The notes under the pieces were generated by a model. That model was not told the DNA's origin, did not search any database, and saw only the letters and a program-made list of their open reading frames with translations. A stretch of 39,057 bases of DNA from Candidatus Aminicenantota bacterium (lineage in GTDB: Bacteria; Acidobacteriota; Aminicenantia; S016-38): positions 1 to 39,057 of the forward strand of contig JALSNJ010000023.1 of the NCBI GenBank assembly GCA_026987025.1, written 5' to 3'. The translations under genes and the position numbers were made by a program. Positions 18,420 through 25,629 of the stretch are shown here, one piece after another (within the stretch, counting starts at the first letter, position 1; each line of letters opens with the position of its first letter).

Positions 18420-18969
18420 TTTTCAGGGCATGCTGACGGTTTTGTGGTTCCTTTTCCTGATTTCTTTAGCTATATATGACATGGTTAAGCTGAGGTCCCA
18501 TGCCCTTCAGGCCAGCGCAAGACAGGGCTTTATAAACCTCTCTATGCTCCTTGCGGCTTCCATGATGGGGATTATCTGGGCCAGGATGAAATCCTCCTCC
18601 GGGGCATGGATGAAGTTCATGGGGGTTTTGGGGCTGGTTTACTGGGGAATTTTAATAGCCATATGGGTTTATTTTGATGTTCTTTCAGGACACGGCACCC
18701 TTCGCTTTATAACTTACATGGTAGCCCTTGCCCTTGAGATGGTTCAGCTGGGAAGCGATGTAAGGACCTCAGCCCGAATGCTGGCATGGGGAGGTTGGGG
18801 GATTGTCCTTATTTATTTCTTTGGCTTTTTAGCTTCCTTTCTGAGCGTTAAAATTTTTCACCTTTTCGGTTTAGAGATGCCCCGACAGATGAGGGAAAAC
18901 CTTCCTTTTTACCTTTCGTTTACCGTAGGATACGCCATCTGGGGTATCTGGATGACAATAAAACCTTAG
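18409..18969 (+). CDS. integral membrane protein of unknown function
   Basis: This 186-residue hydrophobic protein has about five membrane segments: about 8-24, 44-60, 70-90, 100-115 and 124-148, with a last segment near the C-terminus (FYLSFTVGYAIWGIWM). Charged loops are short, and no transporter or enzyme motif is seen. The ATG at 18409 lies inside the end of miaB, with GGGGGAGG a few bases upstream, so it is translated with the tRNA modification genes. I do not recognise the family. Confidence 0.75.
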   Translation: MRVNFQGMLTVLWFLFLISLAIYDMVKLRSHALQASARQGFINLSMLLAASMMGIIWARMKSSSGAWMKFMGVLGLVYWGILIAIWVYFDVLSGHGTLRFITYMVALALEMVQLGSDVRTSARMLAWGGWGIVLIYFFGFLASFLSVKIFHLFGLEMPRQMRENLPFYLSFTVGYAIWGIWMTIKP

Positions 18970-18978
18970 GAGGTGGGC

Positions 18979-19494
18979 TTGAGCCATCCGGGCAAATTTG
19001 AGAGAGGTTCCCCACTGGTTTCGGCCATTTATTCGGATAAAAAAAATCTTCCCCTCCTGGAGATGGAAATAAAGGAAAAATGGGGTAGGATAATTCTCTC
19101 CTCCGTTTCCTATCCCTTTCGTGTGGAGTACTACCAGAGGGAGATGGGGGAAAGACTATGGAGGAAATTTTACCTTACCGAAGGTCTTTATCTAATAAAT
19201 GCCTTAGTGGAAATGAAACTCTGGGCCTACGGTTTTGAGGTCTATACATCCCGGGGCGGGAGAAGGTCGGTGAACATAGACCCGGGACTGCTTTTTACCC
19301 CTTCCCTGATAATAGCCACCTTCAAGCCCTATTCCCACAGGGTTCCCTTAGAAAAGGGGGTATATGCCCACCTGGAGCTGGAATTTTCCAGGGGAAAACC
19401 CAGGGCCCTTCCGTGGACCTATCCCGATTTCGCATCAGGCGCGTATAACCCCTTCCTGGAGGAGGCGTGGAAAAGGCACAGGGCCGTGGTTTGA
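18979..19494 (+). CDS. DUF4416 family protein
   Basis: This 171-residue protein matches the DUF4416 family over its length. It opens with a SAIYSDKKNLPLLE strand-helix, has YPFRVEYYQREMGERLWRKF, then VNIDPGLL, IIATFKPYSHRVPLEKGVYAHLEL and finally LPWTYPDF. The last two blocks are the family's most conserved ones. The function of the family is not known. I start it at TTG 18979, which has AGGAGG five bases upstream; the GTG at 18973 lies in that ribosome-binding site. It follows the membrane protein by 9 bases, and its stop overlaps the next start. Confidence 0.85.
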   Translation: MSHPGKFERGSPLVSAIYSDKKNLPLLEMEIKEKWGRIILSSVSYPFRVEYYQREMGERLWRKFYLTEGLYLINALVEMKLWAYGFEVYTSRGGRRSVNIDPGLLFTPSLIIATFKPYSHRVPLEKGVYAHLELEFSRGKPRALPWTYPDFASGAYNPFLEEAWKRHRAVV

Positions 19495-19928
19495 GGCTTT
19501 TTCTCTGCGGCAAAAGAGTTGTAATAAAAGGGGAAAAGAGGGGATGGGCGAAGAAATACGAAAAACCCCTTAGAACGGTCTCCATGCTCAGGAAGCAAGT
19601 CTGGGAAACCGAGGCCTCCCTTTTTGCCCCAGAGGGAGGTGTTCTCTATTTCCCCCCTGAAACCGGGCCCGGGGAGGTCAGGAGGATTCTGAAAAGGATG
19701 AGGAGAAGAAGGCTCCTCTGGCTCCTGGTCTTTTCCCTCCTCCTTCCCCTGACCGTTCCCCTTACCCCAATACCCGGTCCCAACATCCCCTATTTTTACG
19801 CCCTGGGAAGGATAATCCTTCATTTTCGCTCCTACCGTTCCCTGGGAAAGATACTGGGAAGCTGGAGCCTCCTCCCCTTCCCCTCCGTGGAGGAATACGA
19901 GAGGGAAAAGGCCTCCGCATGTATTTAA
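19491..19928 (+). CDS. small membrane protein, distantly like Mit_KHE1 (K+/H+ exchange-related) proteins
   Basis: This 145-residue protein is basic in its first half, with a hydrophobic hairpin at about 76-93 (LLWLLVFSLLLPLTVPLTP). After it comes IPGPNIPYFYALGRIILHFRS, which resembles the conserved PNxPFFYxxYRxxSHxR block of mitochondrial K+/H+ exchange-related proteins and their bacterial relatives. The match is by eye and the role of that family is itself unclear. The start is taken as TTG 19491, whose TTGA overlaps the DUF4416 stop. A GTG at 19467 is an alternative that would overlap more. Confidence 0.55.
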   Translation: MRLFLCGKRVVIKGEKRGWAKKYEKPLRTVSMLRKQVWETEASLFAPEGGVLYFPPETGPGEVRRILKRMRRRRLLWLLVFSLLLPLTVPLTPIPGPNIPYFYALGRIILHFRSYRSLGKILGSWSLLPFPSVEEYEREKASACI

Positions 19929-19940
19929 AAAATTAAATTA

Positions 19941-19969
19941 TTGAAAAAAAGGTGAAAGGTTCCTAAAAT
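19941..19969 (+). promoter_or_regulatory. promoter for the five-gene exported cassette
   Basis: TTGAAA (19941-19946) and TAAAAT (19964-19969) are separated by 17 bases in an A+T-rich patch (19925-19985) that contrasts with the flanking genes. The predicted leader carries AAGGAGGTG just before the TTG start at 20001. I see no operator repeat in it. Confidence 0.6.
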
Positions 19970-20000
19970 TTAAGTAAGGATATTGAAAAGGAGGTGTATT

Positions 20001-21137
20001 TTGAGAAAGGGGATTTTGTTTGTTCTGGTTTTCGGTCTCCTCCTGGGCATCTGCTTTGCCCAGGGGAATGTGGTGGAGAAGAAGTGGGCTGTTGTCCTCA
20101 GGGATGCCAATGTGAGGAGCATGCCCTCCACCCAGGGGAGCATTCTCTTCATAGCTAAGGCCGGCGAAAGGCTTGAGGTCCTTGAGGACATGGGGGTATG
20201 GCTCAAGGTAAAGAGGGCGGACGGCACCGTGGGATACATCTGGGCCAAGCTGGTGAGGATAGAGGTGGAGAGGGTGGTAAAGCAGGCTCCCCCTCCCTCC
20301 CCAACCCCTGCTCCTAAGCCATCACCCCAACCTGCGCCTAAGCCTTCCCCCCGCCGCACCCCTTCCCACTTCAGGCCCTTCGGCTTCAGTTTCAACCTTG
20401 ACTACGCCTTCGTAAGCCCTGAAGACTTCAACGCCGTAACCCAATACCTCAATTTACTTTTTGATGCTTTCACCAATTACGGGTTAACCCTGGACCAACC
20501 CCTGGGGGAATTGAAGTCCTCCATGGGTGGAGGGGTGGAATTCACCTTCAGGCCCCACCCCAACATAGGGCTTGGCCTGGGCTTCTCCTACGCCGTGGGG
20601 AAAAAGGGTGGGGAATCCACACTTTCTGCCCCCTCAAGTTACATAAAATACACCCAGGACCTCAGCTCCACCATATACGGTCCCTATTTCTCCCTTCACT
20701 TCATGGTTCCTGCCCAGATGATAACCTTAGACCTCTTCGCTAAGGCAGGGTACTACAAGGGGAGTTTCAGCCTGAAGTACGACGGCAGCGATTCCTCCGG
20801 GAATACATCCTACGCTTACTTTGAGGACATATCCAAGGGGACCCTCGGTTTCGGGGGAGGGCTGAGGGTGAAATTTTCCCTCAGCGGCAACGCTGGGGTC
20901 TTCCTGGGAGGAAGCTACAACTTCCTGAAGTTCAAGGACTTAGAGGGAACCTATAGGGGAAGCAGCACCGGCACAGTAAAGGGAAAGCTTTATTATTTGG
21001 AGGGTCAGAGTTCCCTCGGACCAGTCCACAATCTTAGAATTTCTCCCACCCCTCCCAGCGGTAATTTTACCGCAAGGCCCGCCGAGTTCAACTTCTCAGG
21101 ATTTACCGTAGGTGCGGGCTTCTTCATGGAGTTCTGA
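20001..21137 (+). CDS. exported SH3-domain plus beta-barrel outer membrane protein
   Basis: This 378-residue protein has a signal peptide (about 1-20). A bacterial SH3 domain follows at about 28-90: AVVLRDANVRSMPST, then GERLEVLE, then GTVGYIWAKLVRIEV. A proline-rich linker runs about 96-122 (APPPSPTPAPKPSPQPAP). The C-terminal region (about 125-378) alternates beta-strands and turns, and ends in GFTVGAGFFMEF with a terminal Phe, as in outer-membrane barrels. I predict a barrel with a periplasmic SH3 arm that could touch peptidoglycan or partners. The TTG at 20001 has AAGGAGGTG nearby; an upstream TTG at 19983 would place the ribosome site inside the frame. Barrel topology is inferred. Confidence 0.8.
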   Translation: MRKGILFVLVFGLLLGICFAQGNVVEKKWAVVLRDANVRSMPSTQGSILFIAKAGERLEVLEDMGVWLKVKRADGTVGYIWAKLVRIEVERVVKQAPPPSPTPAPKPSPQPAPKPSPRRTPSHFRPFGFSFNLDYAFVSPEDFNAVTQYLNLLFDAFTNYGLTLDQPLGELKSSMGGGVEFTFRPHPNIGLGLGFSYAVGKKGGESTLSAPSSYIKYTQDLSSTIYGPYFSLHFMVPAQMITLDLFAKAGYYKGSFSLKYDGSDSSGNTSYAYFEDISKGTLGFGGGLRVKFSLSGNAGVFLGGSYNFLKFKDLEGTYRGSSTGTVKGKLYYLEGQSSLGPVHNLRISPTPPSGNFTARPAEFNFSGFTVGAGFFMEF

Positions 21138-21153
21138 AAAAGAGAGGGAACCA

Positions 21154-22764
21154 ATGAGGAGGTTAATTTCCCTTACGGCCTTAGTCTGCCTTCTCCTGGG
21201 CCTTTCCTTCGCCGGGGGGAATGCCGTGGAGAAAAAGTATGCTGTGGTCTTAAAGGCGGTTAATGTAAGGAGCGGCCCTTCCCTGAAGTCGCCGGTTCTC
21301 TTCGTGGCAAGCCCTGGCCAGAGGTTCCAGGTTCTTGGGGAAGCAGGGGGATGGGTCAAGGTAAGGCTTTCCGACGGCAGGGAAGGATACATCTGGGGAA
21401 GTTACCTGAGGGTGGAGGTGGAGAGGGTGGAAGCCCCTCCCCCAAAACCCTCCCCTCCCACGGCCGGGGCAAAAAATCCTCCCCCCTCCGGCTCTGCCCC
21501 GGTGGTCTCCAAAAGGCCCTCCCTCCTTCCCCTTTACATAGCCGCAGGGGCGGCCGTGGCAGGTGGGGTGGGATACTTCCTCTTCAGGAAGGGAGGCCCC
21601 CTCAATCGGGGAAAGGCCACCCTGAGGATAAGCTCCAGCCCATCGGAGGCTGTGGTTTATATAGACGGTCAGGAGAAGTGCGAGACCCCCTGCACGGTGG
21701 AGGGTATATCCCCAGGGACCCATAAGGTTAAGGTGGAGAGGGAGCTATACGGGAAGTGGGAGAAGGAGATGGAGTTTAAGGGGCACGAGGAATACAGCGT
21801 GGAGGCTGAGCTTTCCCCCTTTGCCTACGAGCCGGACTTCTGCTTTGGCTCGCAGGGGAGCGGAAACGGTCAGTTTGACCATCCCTGGGATTTAACCCTG
21901 GACGGGGACGGAAACATATATGTGGCGGATCACTACAACCACAGGCTCCAGAAGTTTGACCCCTCGGGGAACTTCCTTTCCAAACTGGACACCACAACTC
22001 CCGGGGGCACTGTTCTTCGCCCCTCAGGCATAAGGTATTCCCCCCACAACCGCAGGCTCTATGTGGTTTTTGACAACGACCCTGCCCTCAACTGGTACAG
22101 TCTTTCCCTTTCCTGGCTCGCAAATAAGGGCCTTGCACTGAATAGCCCCCGCTCCATGGGGGTTGACTCCTCCGGGAAAGTGTACATAGCCGATGCAGGA
22201 AACGACAGGGTGGTGAAGACCGACGAGAACGGAAACCTCATAACCAGCTGGACTGTGGAGGGGGCGGGAAGCTGGCCCATGGATGCAGAGCCCGGGGAAG
22301 ATGGGAAGGTATATGTTTCCGCTTGCCACATAGACAAAGTCATAGTTTACACTTCCTCGGGGAACAAGGAGATGGAGTTTTCCACGGAAATGCACTGTCC
22401 AAATGGGATAGCCGTAGACAGGATGGGTCATGTTTATGTGGTTTCCAATGGAGAAGACAAGGTTTACAAGTTCCTTCCCGACGGGACCTATGTCCTTAAC
22501 TTCGGAGAAGGAGGAAACGGCCGGGGGCAATTCAATTGCCCTTTTGGAATTGCCGTGGACGATGAGGGGAAAATCTATGTGGCTGACCAATTCAACCACC
22601 GCATCTGCATCTGGAGGATAACCGAAAGGACCATAACATCGCCGAGGGCTAAGATAACCGTAAGGAGGAGGAAGGAAGGGGCCTTCCACCGCAGGGGAAG
22701 GAAAATTCAGGGGCTTTCCAGTGCCTATGGCCTTAGAAAACCCCTGAGGAGGATAAGAAAATAG
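21154..22764 (+). CDS. exported SH3 - PEGA - NHL-repeat propeller protein
   Basis: This 536-residue protein has a signal peptide (1-20) and an SH3 domain (28-90) closely like that of the preceding gene. It continues with a proline-rich linker (94-122), a single membrane-like helix (about 124-144), a PEGA domain (about 153-222, ISSSPSEAVVYIDGQ), and then an NHL/SMP-30-like propeller (about 228-505). Its blades repeat VADHYNHRLQKFD, VDSSGKVYIADAGNDRV and VDDEGKIYVADQFNHRI-like units. The tail is basic. Propellers and PEGA domains are usually binding modules, so a scaffold or ligand-recognition part of an envelope complex is likely; this is inference. The ATG at 21154 begins the signal peptide. 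Confidence 0.85.
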   Translation: MRRLISLTALVCLLLGLSFAGGNAVEKKYAVVLKAVNVRSGPSLKSPVLFVASPGQRFQVLGEAGGWVKVRLSDGREGYIWGSYLRVEVERVEAPPPKPSPPTAGAKNPPPSGSAPVVSKRPSLLPLYIAAGAAVAGGVGYFLFRKGGPLNRGKATLRISSSPSEAVVYIDGQEKCETPCTVEGISPGTHKVKVERELYGKWEKEMEFKGHEEYSVEAELSPFAYEPDFCFGSQGSGNGQFDHPWDLTLDGDGNIYVADHYNHRLQKFDPSGNFLSKLDTTTPGGTVLRPSGIRYSPHNRRLYVVFDNDPALNWYSLSLSWLANKGLALNSPRSMGVDSSGKVYIADAGNDRVVKTDENGNLITSWTVEGAGSWPMDAEPGEDGKVYVSACHIDKVIVYTSSGNKEMEFSTEMHCPNGIAVDRMGHVYVVSNGEDKVYKFLPDGTYVLNFGEGGNGRGQFNCPFGIAVDDEGKIYVADQFNHRICIWRITERTITSPRAKITVRRRKEGAFHRRGRKIQGLSSAYGLRKPLRRIRK

Positions 22765-22773
22765 GGGGTGGAA

Positions 22774-23433
22774 ATGTTGAAAAAATTTCTGCTAATTTTC
22801 CTTGGGGCGGTGATTTGGGGCTGTGGGCCCTCCGCGGAGGTGGTAACCAAGGGAGGGCCCACGGTGGCGGAGGTCAAGGCAACTTCCCCCTTTGAAAAGG
22901 TTAGAATCGCCGTGGCCAGGTTTGAAAATAAAACCCCCTATTATGTGGGGGAAGGGATAACGGACATGCTGGCCACGGCCCTTTTCCAGACGGGGAAGTT
23001 CATCGTTCTTGAGAGGGAAAACCTTGATGTGGTCCTGCAGGAGCAGAAACTCTCCAGTATCGGGGTAATAGACAGGAGGACCGGGGCTCCTGTGGGCAAA
23101 CTTGAGGGGGCTCAGTTTCTTATTGTGGGGGCCATAACGGAATTTGAGCCGAGATACAGGGGAGCCGCCGCGGTGGTGGGGGAGGTGAGCCAGTCCTACA
23201 TAGCCATGGAGATAAGAATAGTGGACACCACCACCGCAAGGGTGGTCTCCTCCGTAAGGGTGGAGGGGAAGGCCACCGATGCCATCCTGGACACCACTGC
23301 CCTTCAATGGGCCGGGGTGGTTCCCATGGCTTCTTCCCTCAAGGCCTGGCATCACACCCCCATGGAGAAGGCCATAAGGCTGTGCATAGAAAGGGCCGTG
23401 GACTTTATAGTCAACTATAGCTTTGGGAGGTAA
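22774..23433 (+). CDS. CsgG-family lipoprotein (first copy)
   Basis: This 219-residue protein has a short signal with a Cys at IWGCGPS (about residue 17), a plausible but non-ideal lipobox. The body matches the CsgG family: FEKVRIAVARFEN (strand with the A-R-F-E-N core), GEGITDMLATALFQTGKFIVLER, LEGAQFLIVGAITEFEP, and AMEIRIVDTTTARVV. CsgG itself forms the outer-membrane pore that exports curli subunits; other family members are periplasmic or lipoprotein regulators. No CsgA/B/E/F-like gene is visible here, so curli export cannot be claimed. The ATG at 22774 is preferred to GTG 22768, which lies in the GGGGGTG ribosome site. Confidence 0.85.
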   Translation: MLKKFLLIFLGAVIWGCGPSAEVVTKGGPTVAEVKATSPFEKVRIAVARFENKTPYYVGEGITDMLATALFQTGKFIVLERENLDVVLQEQKLSSIGVIDRRTGAPVGKLEGAQFLIVGAITEFEPRYRGAAAVVGEVSQSYIAMEIRIVDTTTARVVSSVRVEGKATDAILDTTALQWAGVVPMASSLKAWHHTPMEKAIRLCIERAVDFIVNYSFGR

Positions 23434-23435
23434 AA

Positions 23436-24254
23436 ATGAGGAAGGTTTTGATTTTTTCCCTTTTGCCCCTGGTGGTTTATTTTGTGGGATGCGCTACCTC
23501 CTCGGTTACCACCTCTGGACCACAGGTGGCAGATGTTCTCTCCCAGCCCTACAACGGTCCCAGGGCCAGGATAGCCGTGGGGAGAATAGAGAACCGGGTG
23601 AGCGGGGACCCCATGATGGAATTCAAAAGGAGGATGGCGATTTTGAGCGCAAGGCTTATGTCCCAGCTTTCAAGGACCATGAGACAGGCCACCGGGGAAA
23701 GGTATCCGGAGGATTCAAGGCGATGGCTTTCCCTCTGGGCAAGTTATCAGGACCCCATAGGGGCAGGGGTAAAGGACATGTTGATAACCGAACTGGTGAA
23801 CTGCAACAGGTTCCTCGTGTACGAAAGACAGGACCTTGACATGGTCCTCTTTGAGCAGGACATAAACAGAATGAATCAGAGCCTTGAAGGGGTGGACCTG
23901 ATAGTTTTCGGAGCCATAACGGAGTTTTCGGCGGAGAGCCAGGGAGGAGAGATTTCCGTTCCCCTCCCCGTTCTTAGCGACCAGTACGGAAATGTGAAGT
24001 ACAAAAGGGCCCATGTGGCCATGGACCTTCGGTTGGTGGATGTGAGGACCGGAAGGATAGTTTCCGTAATAAGCGTCAGGGGAAGCGCCTCTAAGATAGC
24101 CTTCGGCTCGGAGGATACCGGCTCCTCCCTCCCCACGGTTTTCTACGGATACAAGAACACCCCCGTGGCCGCGGCCCTCAGAAAAATGGTGAGGGCAGCG
24201 GTCAGGGAATTGATTTTGAAGATACCCCCTGACTACTACAGGTACAGGCAATGA
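23436..24254 (+). CDS. CsgG-family lipoprotein (second, larger copy)
   Basis: This 272-residue protein has a clear lipoprotein signal (LVVYFVGCATS, Cys at about 19). It carries the same core as the preceding gene: ARIAVGRIEN, a GAGVKDMLITELVNCNRFLVYERQDLDMVL segment, VDLIVFGAITEFS, and AMDLRLVDVRTGRIV. An insertion of about 50 residues after the first strand (FKRRMAILSARLMSQLSRTM and on) sets it apart, so the two copies probably differ in job. It starts 2 bases after the first copy's stop and overlaps the next start (ATGA). A hetero-oligomer of the two is possible but not shown. Confidence 0.85.
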   Translation: MRKVLIFSLLPLVVYFVGCATSSVTTSGPQVADVLSQPYNGPRARIAVGRIENRVSGDPMMEFKRRMAILSARLMSQLSRTMRQATGERYPEDSRRWLSLWASYQDPIGAGVKDMLITELVNCNRFLVYERQDLDMVLFEQDINRMNQSLEGVDLIVFGAITEFSAESQGGEISVPLPVLSDQYGNVKYKRAHVAMDLRLVDVRTGRIVSVISVRGSASKIAFGSEDTGSSLPTVFYGYKNTPVAAALRKMVRAAVRELILKIPPDYYRYRQ

Positions 24255-25606
24255 AGAAGGTTGTTTTTCTCCTCCTTTTAGCCCCTGTTTTGATGGGGAT
24301 AGGAAGGGAGGATGTGCTCAGACTGGCCCATCAATACGCCTCATTCTACGGTAGAAACATATCCGAAGCCCAGAAGAACAAAATACTGGAGTGGGTGGAG
24401 AGGTTTCCAGAGGGCGACAGGACATGCCCTGGATACAGATTTCGGGAAGCGGGGGGACATGTGATTACCGTCAACCGTGGGGGAGCGTGGCTTCAGGCGG
24501 GGGTTGAGGCGGTCATAAAGGGAAGGCTGGAGATTGCCCTCTGGGCCTTTGCGAGGGCGGTGGAGCACAACCCCGATTGTCCCGTATTCCTTTCCAACGC
24601 AGGTTTCGTTCTGAATCGCCTGGGGAAGTATTCCGACGCCCTTACCCTTCTTCTCAGGGCAGTGGAGCTTGACCCCCTTTATTCCTCGGCCTGGGTGAAC
24701 ATGGCCTATGCCCACAAGAAGAGGGGGGAGAAACAGCAGGCCAGGACGGCCTACAGAATAGCCATCTCCTTTAACCCCAATGTTCAGGAATACAGGGAGG
24801 CCCTGCGGAAGCTCACCGGACCGAGGCTCAGAACCCCAGAGCCTCCGGTAAACGAAAGGGATCTGGAAAAGGTGGACGAGGCCATGGAGGTCCTCAAGAA
24901 GAGGGAAAGGAGGAATAGGGAAGCTCGGCGAAGACCCAGGGGGAACGGTTGGATTTCTTCCCCGGAATTTTCCTCCTTTTACATGTTGACGGAGGCAGAG
25001 GCGGCGGCTGCAAGGGAGTGGTTCAGAAGCGCCAATGCCCTTATGGGAAAATGGGGGTTTGAATTTATGGGAGCAGGGATAAGGCTTTTGAAAAACCCCA
25101 AGGATAATTTTCAGTTTCTGCAAGGAGCCGCTTGGTTTGATGTGGGATTCCTCTGGGTGTATGGCTATTTTAAGGGGCTGGAGGCCCTGGGAGAGGAAGT
25201 GGACGAGGATATGTTGAGGAAAGCTGCGGAGAGGGGGAGGAGGTTGGCGGAGGAATGGGAGAAAAAATACGGTTCTTCCCTCCCACCCAACATAAACATA
25301 AGTTTGAACTTCGGATTTGACGGGATCAACTTCACCTATGCACCCCAGGACCCCACGGGAAGGATCGGGGTTAGCGTGGGAGAAGGTCTCATCCTTTCCT
25401 GGGGAGCCGGCCCCAGGGGAACCTACATGAAAATAGGCCTGGGGGCTCAGATGGAGGCAGGGGGCTTCGGAATGAGCAAGGGGGTCTTCTTCAAGGTGGA
25501 CTCCCTGAGCGGCCTTTCCGTGGAATCTTCCAGCACCGTTTCCGTGGGTTGCGTTAATGTGGAGGTCACAAATTGGCAGCACTCCTTTTCCTTTGAGAGC
25601 ATTTAA
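24251..25606 (+). CDS. exported TPR protein of the CsgG-like cassette
   Basis: This 451-residue protein has a signal peptide (about 1-17). About three TPR-like repeats follow at about 84-190: ALWAFARAVEHNPD, ALTLLLRAVELDPLYSSAWVNMAYAHKKRG, and ARTAYRIAISFNPN. A basic charged linker lies at about 205-235, with a helical middle. The C-terminal 100 residues are rich in glycine and beta-strand (PPNINISLNFGFDGINFTY, GAGPRGTYMKIGLGAQ), which could form a barrel-like or sandwich domain. It overlaps the preceding stop, so it is the last of the five cassette genes. TPRs suggest it assembles partners; the C-terminal region matches nothing I know. Confidence 0.8.
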   Translation: MKKVVFLLLLAPVLMGIGREDVLRLAHQYASFYGRNISEAQKNKILEWVERFPEGDRTCPGYRFREAGGHVITVNRGGAWLQAGVEAVIKGRLEIALWAFARAVEHNPDCPVFLSNAGFVLNRLGKYSDALTLLLRAVELDPLYSSAWVNMAYAHKKRGEKQQARTAYRIAISFNPNVQEYREALRKLTGPRLRTPEPPVNERDLEKVDEAMEVLKKRERRNREARRRPRGNGWISSPEFSSFYMLTEAEAAAAREWFRSANALMGKWGFEFMGAGIRLLKNPKDNFQFLQGAAWFDVGFLWVYGYFKGLEALGEEVDEDMLRKAAERGRRLAEEWEKKYGSSLPPNINISLNFGFDGINFTYAPQDPTGRIGVSVGEGLILSWGAGPRGTYMKIGLGAQMEAGGFGMSKGVFFKVDSLSGLSVESSSTVSVGCVNVEVTNWQHSFSFESI

Positions 25607-25629
25607 GGGGGGTAAGGCTCTTTAAGGTT
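25596..25629 (+). terminator. weak hairpin and T-run between convergent genes
   Basis: AGAGC (25596-25600) can pair with GCTCT (25617-25621) around a 16-base loop that includes the stop codon of the TPR gene. A T-rich run (TTTTTT) follows. The stem is short and the loop large, so termination here is only possible. The gap between the convergent genes is 15 bases. Confidence 0.25.

Noticed and set aside
22774-24254. Curli (csg) operon
   Set aside because: Only CsgG-like genes are present; no CsgA/B amyloid repeats, CsgE or CsgF were found in the window.
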